From NCBI RefSeq assembly GCF_030696665.1, contig NZ_JAUYRV010000006.1, positions 1 to 36,815 of the forward strand: a stretch of DNA of 36,815 nt. Direction: 5' to 3'. The notes below the pieces were generated by a model, which was given only the letters and a program-made list of their open reading frames with translations, ran no database searches and was not told the DNA's origin. Within the stretch, counting starts at the first letter, position 1. Every line of letters starts with the position of its first letter. This stretch comes from Novosphingobium sp. Lineage in GTDB: Bacteria; Pseudomonadota; Alphaproteobacteria; Sphingomonadales; Sphingomonadaceae. Made by a program: the position numbers and the translations under genes. Of the stretch, positions 16,238 through 26,360 are shown in pieces.

Positions 16238-16926
16238 ACTGTCTTACACATTCGCATGGCAGTTTCCAGCAGCATGGCATCGGTTCTTGCAGGAGCGGTG
16301 GCGATTGCCCCCCACCCTTCTCCGGCAAGCGTGGCAATGCGGGGTGCAAGGCACGCTATAAGAACCGATTTCCTTTGAATTTCAATTCTCTGACATTCAG
16401 CAGCCAAATGCCTTGCCGCTTCGCCGGAGTGGAGCAGCACAACTGCGCCGGTGTTTAAAATGTGTGCCAGCGCACTTGGAAGAGGTGATCTGCGTGCCGC
16501 ATAAGCGACCACGGTCTCGATTCGCACACTGGGTGGCGGATTGAGGTCTACGCGGTCTTCACCGGCGATTCGAATGTAGTTCCCCGGCGGTAGCGCGGCG
16601 ACGACGGGTTGTAGTCCCCCTTCGCCAATGCCGCTAACGGTGAACCCTGCAGCACGCGCACTTGCTGCAGTCGTCTCGCCCACGGCGATCACCGGAACAT
16701 CCAATAGCGTTTGCAAAGCATCGCCGCCGTGGCGGAAGACGTTGGCGCTTCCGGCAAGAATTGCGTCGAACGAACCCTCAGGAACGTCACATGCGAGCGG
16801 CGCAATGGTGAACAGCGGAAAGCCCAGCGCCTCCACCCCGCGTTCACGGGCGGCAGCGCAGGTAGCATCGTTGCCCGGTTGCGGGCGGATCACGATGAGC
16901 GGCAGCGGCTTTGAATGCGCGGTCAT
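16234..16926 (-). CDS. hemD: Uroporphyrinogen-III synthase
   Basis: 230 residues from ATG 16926, overlapping the hemC stop by four bases (ATGA). The family is very divergent; support comes from its length, its position behind hemC, and segments such as VIRPQPGN near the N-terminus, ILAGSANVFRHGG, PVIAVGETTAASARAAGF and YIRIAGEDR. The enzyme closes and inverts ring D of hydroxymethylbilane to give uroporphyrinogen III, feeding heme and siroheme. It has no fixed catalytic residues to check. The C-terminal part is somewhat less conserved than expected but complete. Confidence 0.9.
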   Translation of the reverse strand: MTAHSKPLPLIVIRPQPGNDATCAAARERGVEALGFPLFTIAPLACDVPEGSFDAILAGSANVFRHGGDALQTLLDVPVIAVGETTAASARAAGFTVSGIGEGGLQPVVAALPPGNYIRIAGEDRVDLNPPPSVRIETVVAYAARRSPLPSALAHILNTGAVVLLHSGEAARHLAAECQRIEIQRKSVLIACLAPRIATLAGEGWGAIATAPARTDAMLLETAMRMCKTV

Positions 16927-17870
16927 TCGCCCGAGAAGTGGACAGTTACAGATTCCGGCGCATCGGCAAGAAGGCGGTGCGCCAGCCGCTGTGGCCCATC
17001 AATATCGCCCGGCGCAAACGTCTCGTGCGCTTCGATGCGTTCTGCGCCGTCAGGGCTGTAGATTGCAGCACGCAAGGTGAGCGAGGTTTCGTGGTGGGTG
17101 GTCAGCACGGCGATCGGGCTGTGGCAATTGCCGCCCAGCGCCTTGAGCAAAGCGCGTTCAGCCATGACTGCATGATGTGTAGGCCTGTCGTCGATGGCGG
17201 AAAGATAGGCGCGCACGCGTTCGTTGGCGACAAGGCATTCGATGCCGATGGCGCCTTGCGCCGGGGCCGGGAGCCATTCGTGTTCTGACAGCGGCGTGCC
17301 GACGCCGGATTGGTCAAGACGTTGCAGCCCGGCAGCGGCGAGCAGGGTCACGTCCGCCTCACTGGCCTGCAACTTCGCCAGCCGCGTAGCGACGTTGCCG
17401 CGAAAGCCGACGATGGTGAGGTCTGACCGCGCGTGGAGCATTTGGGCTGCACGGCGGGGCGCGCTGGTGCCGACGCGCGCTCCGGGCGGAATGGCATGGA
17501 TGGAGGCCGCACCCACCAGAACGTCGCGCACGTCGGCGCGGGGTAGAACGGCGGCGATGCAGAATTGTTCAGGGCGCAGGGTTTCCACGTCCTTCATTGA
17601 ATGGACTGCAAAGTCGATCTGGCCTTCGAATAGCCAGGCGTCCAGTTCCTTGGTCCATAGCGCTTTGCCGCCGATGTCAGCCAGAGGACGGTCGAGAATC
17701 TTGTCGCCACTCGCAGTGACGGAGATGATTTCGACCATCGTTTCGGGCCAGCCGTGGGCCGCGCAAAGGCGCGCGCGGGTTTCATACGCCTGCGCCATTG
17801 CAAGCGGCGAGGCGCGGGTGCCCAGCTTCAGAGGGCGTTCAGGCGAGGCTTCTATCGGCTGTGTGTTCAT
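16923..17870 (-). CDS. hemC: Porphobilinogen deaminase (hydroxymethylbilane synthase)
   Basis: 315 residues from ATG 17870; the open frame to 18383 is antisense to tsaD. Early motifs [13 protein letters not shown] and [13 protein letters not shown] fit. Asp94 in HSMKDV is the catalytic aspartate. [10 protein letters not shown] and [10 protein letters not shown] hold the arginines that bind substrate carboxylates. Cys249 in [11 protein letters not shown] should carry the dipyrromethane cofactor. The enzyme joins four porphobilinogen units into hydroxymethylbilane in the cytoplasm. It heads a three-gene minus-strand operon hemC-hemD-mitofilin with four-base overlaps, and is divergent from tsaD across 45 bases, so the two promoters must overlap or enter the coding regions. 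Confidence 0.97.
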   Translation of the reverse strand: MNTQPIEASPERPLKLGTRASPLAMAQAYETRARLCAAHGWPETMVEIISVTASGDKILDRPLADIGGKALWTKELDAWLFEGQIDFAVHSMKDVETLRPEQFCIAAVLPRADVRDVLVGAASIHAIPPGARVGTSAPRRAAQMLHARSDLTIVGFRGNVATRLAKLQASEADVTLLAAAGLQRLDQSGVGTPLSEHEWLPAPAQGAIGIECLVANERVRAYLSAIDDRPTHHAVMAERALLKALGGNCHSPIAVLTTHHETSLTLRAAIYSPDGAERIEAHETFAPGDIDGPQRLAHRLLADAPESVTVHFSGE

Positions 17871-17915
17871 GCTCTGCTTGCCGTAACCGGGATTATCACT
17901 AGAGGGAAGCGCCAG

Positions 17916-18968
17916 ATGGCCCTGATCCTTGGCATAGAATCCAGCTGCGATGAAACCGCCGCCGCGGTAATCGACAGCAATGGCACGACGCTGAAAGAGC
18001 GGATCGTGGCGCAGCGCATTGCCTCGCAGGACGATGCGCACCGCCCCTATGGTGGCGTGGTGCCCGAAATTGCGGCGCGCGCGCATGTCGAAGTGCTTGG
18101 TCCGATGGTGGGCGCAGTGCTGGCCGATGCGGGGCTGACGCTGGATGATATGGACGCGATTGCGGCAACGGCGGGGCCGGGGCTGATCGGCGGGGTGATG
18201 GTCGGGCTGGTCACCGGAAAGGCGCTGGCGATGGCGGCAGGAAAGCCGTTGATCGCGGTCAACCATCTGGAAGGCCACGCGCTTTCGCCGAGGCTGGCCG
18301 AGCCGTCGCTTGCCTACCCCTATCTGTTGCTGCTGGTTTCGGGAGGGCATTGCCAAATCCTCGAAGTGGCAGGCGTGGGGCAATATCGCCGCCTTGCCAC
18401 GACGATTGACGATGCGCTGGGTGAGGCATTCGACAAAACGGCTAAGATTCTTGGGCTAGGCTATCCCGGCGGGCCTGCGGTCGAGCGGCTTGCGCGTGAG
18501 GGCGATGCCAAGGCTGTCCCGTTACCGCGCCCGCTGGTGGGGAGTGGGGAGCCGCACTTCTCGTTTGCGGGGCTGAAAAGCGCGGTGATGCGGGCCAAGG
18601 ATGCCGGCATCCACGCTGATGCCGATATTGCCGCATCGTTCCAGCAGGCCGCGCTTGATTGCGTGGTGGACCGCACGCGGATTGCGCTAGGCGCGGCGAC
18701 TCCGGGAATGACCGCGCTGGTCGTGGCGGGCGGGGTTGCTGCCAATGCCGCGTTGCGCGCTGCGTTGGAGGCTTTGGCAGCACAGCACGGGTTGCCTTTG
18801 GTCGCCCCGCCGCCAAAGCTGTGCACAGACAATGCCGCGATGATCGGCTGGGCTGGCGCAGAGCGGTTTGCTCTGGGATATACTGACGGTCTCGACGTAG
18901 CGGCGCGCCCGCGCTGGCCGCTCGATGCCAATGCCGCGCCGGTGCGTGGTGCGGGGGTGAAGGGATGA
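17916..18968 (+). CDS. tsaD: tRNA N6-threonylcarbamoyladenosine (t6A37) transferase subunit TsaD
   Basis: 350 residues from ATG 17916, preceded by AGAGGGAAG; an open frame from 17754 overlaps hemC and is rejected. The start [18 protein letters not shown] is the classic TsaD N-terminus. The metal ligands are His117 and His121 in NHLEGH. Further motifs are [15 protein letters not shown] and the late [13 protein letters not shown] and [12 protein letters not shown]. With TsaB and TsaE it transfers threonylcarbamoyl to A37 of tRNAs that read ANN codons. TsaB and TsaE are not in this window. Its stop overlaps the gpsA start by four bases (ATGA), a common alphaproteobacterial arrangement. Confidence 0.97.
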   Translation: MALILGIESSCDETAAAVIDSNGTTLKERIVAQRIASQDDAHRPYGGVVPEIAARAHVEVLGPMVGAVLADAGLTLDDMDAIAATAGPGLIGGVMVGLVTGKALAMAAGKPLIAVNHLEGHALSPRLAEPSLAYPYLLLLVSGGHCQILEVAGVGQYRRLATTIDDALGEAFDKTAKILGLGYPGGPAVERLAREGDAKAVPLPRPLVGSGEPHFSFAGLKSAVMRAKDAGIHADADIAASFQQAALDCVVDRTRIALGAATPGMTALVVAGGVAANAALRAALEALAAQHGLPLVAPPPKLCTDNAAMIGWAGAERFALGYTDGLDVAARPRWPLDANAAPVRGAGVKG

Positions 18969-19960
18969 CTGCTGCTGTTGGGGTAGTCGGTGCAGGCGCG
19001 TGGGGCACGGCCCTTGCGCAGATGCTGGCAAGCGATGGGCGCGAAGTGCTGCTCTGGGCGCGTGAGGCTGAACTGGTTGACGAGATCAATTCAGCCCGCA
19101 CCAACAGCCTGTTCCTGCCGTCGGCCAAGCTGGCACGACCCATCCGCGCGACGACCGACCTTGCCGATATGGCCGCGCTGCCGGTCCTGCTGCTGGTCAC
19201 TCCTGCGCAGTTCCTTGCCAATGTGCTCGGCGGCATCGGGCGCTCGGGCGGCGATGTGGTGCTTTGCTCCAAGGGAATCGAGGCGGGCACCGGGCGGTTG
19301 ATGGCCGATGTGGCGCGGGCTGCCGCACCCGGGGCGAGCCTTGCGGTGCTGTCCGGGCCGACGTTTGCCCATGAAGTGGCCGCTGGCCTGCCGACTGCCG
19401 TGACGCTGGCGTGCGCGGACGGCGAGGCGCAGTGGCAGCGGCTGTCTGCCGCTATCGCCCGGCCCACTTTCCGGCCTTATTACTCCGATGACGTGACTGG
19501 TGCCGAGATTGGTGGCGCGGTCAAGAATGTGCTGGCCATCGCGTGCGGCGTGGTGGACGGCCTCGGTCTTGGCCAGAACGCCCGCGCTGCGCTGATCAGC
19601 CGGGGCTTTGCGGAAATGCAGCGTTTTGGGCTGGCGCTGGGCGCACGGGCAGAGACGCTGTCCGGCCTCTCGGGCCTTGGCGATCTTGTGCTGACCTGTT
19701 CGTCCACTTCAAGCCGCAACTTCTCGCTGGGCAAGGCCCTGGGCGAGGGCGCGAATGCCGCCGATGTGCTGGGCGCGAAGAACTCTGTGGCAGAAGGCGC
19801 ATTCACCGCGCCGGTGCTGGCCGAAGTGGCGCGCAACCGTGGCATTTCGATGCCGATTGTCGAGGCAGTCGTCGCTCTACTGGAAGGCGCAGCCCCGGCG
19901 CATGAAGTCGTTGCGGGACTGCTCTCGCGTCCACTGAGGGCGGAAAACCCGCTTGTCTGA
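18965..19960 (+). CDS. gpsA: Glycerol-3-phosphate dehydrogenase [NAD(P)+]
   Basis: 331 residues from ATG 18965. The Rossmann motif GAGAWG (9-14) is at the N-terminus. [15 protein letters not shown] is the family signature, and Lys187 in [13 protein letters not shown] is the catalytic lysine. The segment [13 protein letters not shown] follows. The enzyme reduces dihydroxyacetone phosphate to sn-glycerol 3-phosphate, the backbone for phospholipids. It is coupled to tsaD by an ATGA overlap and its last codons overlap the TTG start of the flippase gene. Length is normal. Confidence 0.97.
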   Translation: MTAAVGVVGAGAWGTALAQMLASDGREVLLWAREAELVDEINSARTNSLFLPSAKLARPIRATTDLADMAALPVLLLVTPAQFLANVLGGIGRSGGDVVLCSKGIEAGTGRLMADVARAAAPGASLAVLSGPTFAHEVAAGLPTAVTLACADGEAQWQRLSAAIARPTFRPYYSDDVTGAEIGGAVKNVLAIACGVVDGLGLGQNARAALISRGFAEMQRFGLALGARAETLSGLSGLGDLVLTCSSTSSRNFSLGKALGEGANAADVLGAKNSVAEGAFTAPVLAEVARNRGISMPIVEAVVALLEGAAPAHEVVAGLLSRPLRAENPLV

Positions 19961-21434
19961 CGCCGCACAACCTCCGCAGCAGGACATCGCAGCTCTGGCC
20001 AAGGGCGGGCGCACGAACTTCCTCGGCTTCCTGCTGCGTCTGCTCGCGCGCATCCCGTTCCTGTTTATCGCCAGCCGCCTTTATGGGGCGCCCGCGATGG
20101 GCCGCTTTGCTTCGGCGCTGGTGATGGTCGAGTTTGCCGGAATGCTGGCGACGCTGGGGCAAAAGCGCGGACTGGCGCAGCGCTTGGCCGAGAATGACGA
20201 GCATCCGGCCAATGTTGTGGGCGACGCCGTGCTGCTGGCCATGTCATTGGCGCTGGGCATGGGCGCGCTGATCTATTTGTTCCCGCAGTCGATGTATCCC
20301 AGCGGCAACTACGGTATGGCCGATACGCTGCTGGTTCTGGCGATTCCCGGCCTTGCGCTTGGTGATCTGGCGCTGGCAGCACTGGCTTATCGGTTTGATG
20401 TGGCCACCACGGTGCGTGCGCGGTCGGTGGTTGAGCCGTGGACGATCTCCATTGCGGCGGGCGCGTTCTACTTTGTGTGGCCGGAATCGGGTCTCAGCCT
20501 TGCCTATCTCGCCTCGGTCTGGGCGGCGACGGGGGTGGCGCTGTTCGTTTTGGTCCGCACTTATGGCCTACCCCACGCGTGGAAGCCACGCCCGGCGCTG
20601 CTGTGGCAGATCGCGCGGCGCAACATTCCGCTGGCCGGGGCCGATGCGGTGGAATGGGGCACGCGCAAGCTCGATGTGTTCATCCTGCGCTTCTTCGTGG
20701 GCGAGGCGGCGGTGGGTATCTACTACTTCGCGCAACAGATCGCATCGCTGCCACAGAAGCTGAAGACCAGTTTCGAGCCGGTGCTTGGGCCGGTCATCAC
20801 CCGCAGCGTCAAGGACAAGGACTATGCCGCGATTGCCAAGCAGGTCTGTCAGGTCGGCTTCTGGATCGGGGCTGCACAGATCGGCATTGCGATGGCGCTG
20901 GGCATTCCGGGCGAGGGGCTGATGGGCCTTGGCGGACCGGCATTTGTTTCGGGCACGGCGGCGCTGGCGTTCCTGCTGATCGCAGAGGTCGTAGCGTCCA
21001 AGGCGGTGGTGAGCGAGGCCGCGCTGGTCTACCTCGCCCGTATGCGCAACCTTTGGATCAGCCTTGCGACGATCGTGTTTCAGGCGGTGTTGACGATTGC
21101 GCTGATACTGCTGGCAAGAAACGCAGACTGGGGACCGATGTATGTGGCGGCAGCAGCATCGCTGGCGCTGGCGGTGTCGCTCGGGCTGTCCTCTGCAGTG
21201 AAATCGCGGGTGCTATCGCGCATTCTTGGCTATTCGATCAGTAACTGGCGCTGGGGCCTTGCATGGGCCATCGTGCCTGCGCTGGTTGTGGGCATCGCTA
21301 CTACGTGGCTGCCTGAATGGGCTGAACTCGCCCTTGGAATTCCCATGATTCTGGGTATTTATTGCTACATGTTATGGGTCCGCGCGTTCGGGCCGGAGGA
21401 TCGCGTGCTGTTCCGCAAGCAGCAGGCGGCCTGA
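19953..21434 (+). CDS. Polysaccharide-type flippase (MOP/Wzx-like membrane transporter)
   Basis: 493 residues from TTG 19953, eight bases inside gpsA; the next in-frame ATG would cut into the first membrane helix. The protein is very hydrophobic, with about 12-14 predicted helices, and a cytosolic-looking segment LPQKLKTSFEPVLGPVITRS in the middle. The early NFLGFLLRLLARIPFLFIAS is typical of the oligosaccharide flippase part of the MOP superfamily. Such proteins turn lipid-linked sugars across the inner membrane. No glycosyltransferase or polymerase genes lie nearby, so the substrate is unknown; the gpsA and HhH neighbours do not settle it. It probably ends an operon with the next gene 20 bases downstream. 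Confidence 0.8.
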   Translation: MSDAAQPPQQDIAALAKGGRTNFLGFLLRLLARIPFLFIASRLYGAPAMGRFASALVMVEFAGMLATLGQKRGLAQRLAENDEHPANVVGDAVLLAMSLALGMGALIYLFPQSMYPSGNYGMADTLLVLAIPGLALGDLALAALAYRFDVATTVRARSVVEPWTISIAAGAFYFVWPESGLSLAYLASVWAATGVALFVLVRTYGLPHAWKPRPALLWQIARRNIPLAGADAVEWGTRKLDVFILRFFVGEAAVGIYYFAQQIASLPQKLKTSFEPVLGPVITRSVKDKDYAAIAKQVCQVGFWIGAAQIGIAMALGIPGEGLMGLGGPAFVSGTAALAFLLIAEVVASKAVVSEAALVYLARMRNLWISLATIVFQAVLTIALILLARNADWGPMYVAAAASLALAVSLGLSSAVKSRVLSRILGYSISNWRWGLAWAIVPALVVGIATTWLPEWAELALGIPMILGIYCYMLWVRAFGPEDRVLFRKQQAA

Positions 21435-21454
21435 GGGAAGCAAGGGGACTTCAG

Positions 21455-22006
21455 ATGATGCAGATGTTCGAAGCCAACCAGGCCTTGCTGGCTGGCATCG
21501 TACTGTTGGTTGTGTTCGTCGTCTGGTGGGTTTGGGGGAGGACCAAGCCTGCGCCCAAGAAGCGCGAATACACTGACGTTCTTTCGGAAGGCGCGGAAAA
21601 GGCGGCGCGGAACAATGCGCTGATCGATGCACCGAGTGCTGCGGCGATGGTCACGCCGCCGCCTGTGGTCATTCCTTCACCCGGCGCGGGTACGTTGGCC
21701 GGGATTGGTGAAGTGGTGGCTGCGGCTGCAACTGTTGAGATTGCCGATGCTGTGCCCGTGGTCCCGGTGGGTGAAGATCTGGGCCGGATCAAGGGCGTCG
21801 GACCAAAGCTGAAAGCGCTGCTCACCTCGCTGGGAGTGACCAGTTACGCACAGATTGCGGCTTGGACCGAGGAAGACATTGCCAAGATCAACGCGCAACT
21901 GGGCACTTTCGCGGGGCGGCCAACGCGCGACAACTGGGTGGAGCAGGCCAAGCTTCTGGCTGGCGGTGACAAGGCGGCCTACGAAGCGAAGTTCGGCAAG
22001 GTCTGA
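21455..22006 (+). CDS. Membrane-anchored helix-hairpin-helix protein of unknown role
   Basis: 183 residues from ATG 21455, with AGGGGA upstream; a start at 21362 inside the flippase gene is rejected. One membrane helix (about 10-28, ALLAGIVLLVVFVVWWVW) is followed by a basic KPAPKKREY and a Pro/Val/Ala linker. Residues 118-180 form a helix-hairpin-helix unit: LGRIKGVGPKLKALLTSLGV, then AQIAAWTEEDIAKIN and RDNWVEQAKLL. This resembles the C-terminal tail of some alphaproteobacterial NuoE proteins and loose HhH proteins. HhH units can bind DNA or mediate contacts; neither is shown here. It follows the flippase by 20 bases. Function unknown. Confidence 0.75.
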   Translation: MMQMFEANQALLAGIVLLVVFVVWWVWGRTKPAPKKREYTDVLSEGAEKAARNNALIDAPSAAAMVTPPPVVIPSPGAGTLAGIGEVVAAAATVEIADAVPVVPVGEDLGRIKGVGPKLKALLTSLGVTSYAQIAAWTEEDIAKINAQLGTFAGRPTRDNWVEQAKLLAGGDKAAYEAKFGKV

Positions 22007-22015
22007 GCCAGCATC

Positions 22016-22083
22016 CCGTTCGTGTCGAGCGTAGTCGAGACACGTTAGCGCCAAGGTGTCTCGACTACGCTCGACACGAACGG
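22016..22083. repeat. Perfect 28-bp inverted repeat (family C) in a convergent gap
   Basis: Bases 22016-22043 and 22056-22083 are exact reverse complements with a 12-base loop. The arm contains GTGTCGAGCGTAGTCGAGAC. Each arm is itself partly palindromic (GTGTC...GACAC), so alternative cruciform folds are possible. It starts 10 bases after the HhH gene and ends 7 bases before the convergent lipoprotein stop, so it probably serves both as terminator. From memory the GTGTCGAGCG.AGTCGAGAC unit is frequent in sphingomonad genomes. Confidence 0.85.
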
Positions 22084-22090
22084 ATTTGGA

Positions 22091-22660
22091 TTATTCGGTG
22101 GTTTGGTTGGTGTCCGTCGGCACAGGAACCGCAACCGGCGCGGCACTGCGGCACCGGCTGATCACATCGCCGATGGCGCTGCCTGCCGAGACCTTGATCA
22201 TGCCCGCACCGGGCAGCGTGCCGGTAAACGGCCCGCGCATAACGTCCGCTCGCGCGTCAGAGGCGGCAATGGTGCCCTGCCACAGATAGCCACGCTGGCC
22301 CGGCACCGAAGTTGCATCCACCGGCAGGCGCAGAATGCCCTCACGGCCTACCAGCGCAAACAAGGCCTGCGCCCCCACTGGCGCTGCGGCGTGACGCGTG
22401 ACCACCAACACACCCTCACGGCAGGTGACCGAAACCAGCGGCGTCTCCCCCGGATGCCCATACCGCGCCGATTGCGCCTCGGGCGCGGCAGCCCACGTGG
22501 GTTCGGACAAAGCCTCACGCACCCCCGGCAGAGCTTCACCTGCGGGCATGACCATACGCACCGCACTGTCTGGCGCGCCCTCGCGCACGGGCGCGGCGGG
22601 GGATTGCGAACAGGCAGCTAGCGTGAGTGCGAGGAGAGAGGGGGTGAAAGTGGACTTCAC
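22091..22660 (-). CDS. Putative lipoprotein of unknown function
   Basis: 189 residues from GTG 22660; no in-frame ATG lies near and no clear Shine-Dalgarno is seen, but the signal MKSTFTPSLLALTLAAC with lipobox LAAC supports this start. The mature part has no domain I recognise: segments include LVSVTCREGVLVVTRHA and GTIAASDARADVMRGP, and a Cys near the C-terminus (SRCRSAAP) may bridge to the one in TCREG. The C-terminal 15 residues are Pro/Thr-rich. It lies 7 bases after the antitoxin stop on the same strand, so it may be read from the toxin-antitoxin promoter. Confidence 0.72.
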   Translation of the reverse strand: MKSTFTPSLLALTLAACSQSPAAPVREGAPDSAVRMVMPAGEALPGVREALSEPTWAAAPEAQSARYGHPGETPLVSVTCREGVLVVTRHAAAPVGAQALFALVGREGILRLPVDATSVPGQRGYLWQGTIAASDARADVMRGPFTGTLPGAGMIKVSAGSAIGDVISRCRSAAPVAVPVPTDTNQTTE

Positions 22661-22667
22661 AGCGAAA

Positions 22668-22952
22668 TCAAGCAGCGCGCTTCTGTACAGTCAATTCGAG
22701 GCCTAGGACGGAGAGGACTGCGACAAGTGTTTCCAGCGTTGGATTGCCGTCTTCGGAAAGCGATTTGTAAAGCGCCTGGCGACCAAGGCCGGTCTTACGT
22801 GCGATCACGCTCATGCCTTTGGAGCGGGCAATATTGCCGAGCGCCCCGGCAATGTGCTTGGGGTCGTTCCCTTCCATCGCCGCCTCAAGATAGAAAAGGA
22901 TGTCCTCCTCGGTCTCAAGGTAGTTGGCGGGATCAAATGGGCGAAGCTCCAT
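22668..22952 (-). CDS. HigA-like antitoxin (addiction-module antidote, HI1420 type)
   Basis: 94 residues from ATG 22952, which lies 20 bases inside the toxin gene. The N-terminus FDPANYLETEEDILFYLEAA followed by NDPKHIAGALGNIARSKGM is the standard opening of this antidote family. A helix-turn-helix covers about 45-75 (GMSVIARKTGLGRQALYKSL), then NPTLETLVAVLSVLGL. Such proteins bind and block the RelE-fold toxin and repress their own promoter through the helix-turn-helix. Toxin-first order is usual in this group. The protein is complete. Confidence 0.92.
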   Translation of the reverse strand: MELRPFDPANYLETEEDILFYLEAAMEGNDPKHIAGALGNIARSKGMSVIARKTGLGRQALYKSLSEDGNPTLETLVAVLSVLGLELTVQKRAA

Positions 22953-23298
22953 TGGTGCGCTCGATCTCTTCCTTCAGCCGCTTTGCATGGGCAATGTCGG
23001 CATCCTGCGTGCGCTTGTCGCCTCCGCAAAGAAGAATGACAAGCTCTTTGCCCCGCTGGAAGAAATACACCCGGTAGCCCGGCCCATAGTCGACGCGAAG
23101 TTCGTGAACGCCGCCTTTGACGGACTTGCTGTCACCAAAGTTCCCGTCGGCCAAGCGTTCAAGGCGAACCACGATCCTTGCTCGCGCCCGCCGGTCCCGC
23201 AAGGAGCCGAGCCAATCAGAGAAGTCGGGCGTTTCCGACAGCTTGAAGACCTGTCCTGTATAGGAGACATTTTGACCATTGTCAATGTTGTCGCTCAT
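22933..23298 (-). CDS. RelE/ParE-superfamily toxin (HigB-like, HI1419 type)
   Basis: 121 residues from ATG 23298; a TTG four codons earlier is less likely. The core begins at FKLSETPDFSDWLGSLRD. Then come RIVVRLERLADGNFGDSKSV, GGVHELRVDYGPGYRVYF and VILLCGGDKRTQ, which together define the HI1419-type killer protein of the RelE fold. Relatives are mRNA interferases or growth inhibitors. The first 15-20 residues (MSDNIDNGQNVSYTG) extend beyond the usual length, so a later start is possible. It is the first gene of the toxin-antitoxin pair and overlaps the antitoxin by 20 bases. A candidate operator lies at 23373-23395. Confidence 0.9.
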   Translation of the reverse strand: MSDNIDNGQNVSYTGQVFKLSETPDFSDWLGSLRDRRARARIVVRLERLADGNFGDSKSVKGGVHELRVDYGPGYRVYFFQRGKELVILLCGGDKRTQDADIAHAKRLKEEIERTNGASPI

Positions 23299-23372
23299 AA
23301 CTTGTGGCAATCCATGAAAGCATTCGACGGACGATGACTACCTGAAAATCTGCGTCGCGTTACCGCCGTCAC

Positions 23373-23395
23373 GTTGTGTAGCATCTGCTTACAAC
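23373..23395 (-). promoter_or_regulatory. Imperfect inverted repeat, candidate operator of the toxin-antitoxin operon
   Basis: GTTGTGTAGCA (23373-23383) and TGCTTACAAC (23386-23395) form an inverted repeat with one extra base. It lies 75 bases upstream of the toxin ATG and 8 bases after the uvrB stop. HigA-type antitoxins bind such palindromes to repress their own operon. With no T-run on the uvrB side it does not look like an intrinsic terminator. Operator role is inferred from position and symmetry only. Confidence 0.4.
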
Positions 23396-23403
23396 GCCTG
23401 ATT

Positions 23404-25608
<2,205 letters not shown>

Positions 25609-25720
25609 GCCGCCGGATATGGGGAACAAACCGCGTCCACGCAACCGTGGTGACGCACGGCACTGGCGCTTTTTCGTCGGGCTGTTAGCCTCTCGCGCAG
25701 AACGAACGACGGAGAGCCTC

Positions 25721-26269
25721 ATGCGCGCCACGATTGCCCTGATCCCGCTGCTTTTGCTGGCCGCCTGTGGCGACGATGCGACGGTCGACAAGAAGAACGC
25801 CAGCACGGCTGAAGTGGCCAAATCGGTTGCCGATGCGGGCATGAAATTGAAGCCGGGCCGCTGGGAATTGAAGATGAAGATTGCCAAGCTTGAGGTTGAA
25901 GGCATGCCGCCCGAGGCCAAGCAGGCGATGCAGCAGATGATGGGGCAGAGCCAGACCTTTGCCTCGTGCTTGACTCAGGAAGAGGCTGAAAAGCCCGACG
26001 GCGGGTTCTTCGGCCAGCAGGGTGAGGATTGCCGCTATGACAGCTTCACGATGGGTGATGGCAAGATCGACGCGACGATGACTTGCAAAAGCCAAGGGGG
26101 GCAAGCGGGCGCGGCGGCCAAGATGAAGATGGCAGGCACCTACAGCGACAGCTCTTATGACATGACGATGAACATGGATGGCAGCGCCCCCAACGGCAAG
26201 ACCATGTCGGTGGCTATGTCGATGAACTCCAAGCACATGGGCGAATGCAAGGGCGACGAGACTTCATAA
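25721..26269 (+). CDS. DUF3617-type lipoprotein
   Basis: 182 residues from ATG 25721, with GGAGAG 4 bases before; an upstream extension to 25499 lies antisense to uvrB. The signal [16 protein letters not shown] has lipobox LAAC. The body matches DUF3617: [19 protein letters not shown], a first Cys in [10 protein letters not shown], a second in GEDCRYDSF, a third in ATMTCKSQG, and a last in MGECKGD. The protein is rich in Met and Lys. The family is common in sphingomonads; its function is unknown to me. It is divergent from uvrB across 112 bases, which must hold both promoters. Confidence 0.85.
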   Translation: MRATIALIPLLLLAACGDDATVDKKNASTAEVAKSVADAGMKLKPGRWELKMKIAKLEVEGMPPEAKQAMQQMMGQSQTFASCLTQEEAEKPDGGFFGQQGEDCRYDSFTMGDGKIDATMTCKSQGGQAGAAAKMKMAGTYSDSSYDMTMNMDGSAPNGKTMSVAMSMNSKHMGECKGDETS

Positions 26270-26282
26270 TGGGCGTCATGGA

Positions 26283-26320
26283 TTTGCATTCTTGACGCGA
26301 ATTTGAAACAATCATGCAAA
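26283..26320 (+). promoter_or_regulatory. Candidate promoter flanked by a 7-bp inverted repeat
   Basis: TTTGCAT (26283-26289) and ATGCAAA (26314-26320) are perfect inverse copies. Between them TTGACG (26292-26297) is a good -35 element; with 17-base spacing the -10 would be TGCAAA (26315-26320), a weak match that lies in the right arm. Start of the hydrolase gene is at 26361. A regulator binding both arms would cover the promoter. This is inference from sequence alone. Confidence 0.3.
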
Positions 26321-26360
26321 GCTGGCGTTCATCGATGGTTAGGTCGATAGGGCGCAGATA

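Noticed and set aside
25624..25638. Possible LexA box upstream of uvrB
   Set aside because: GAAC at 25624 is followed after 7 bases by GTCC, not GAAC; the GAAC at 25700 has GGAG at the same distance. Neither fits the alphaproteobacterial direct repeat.
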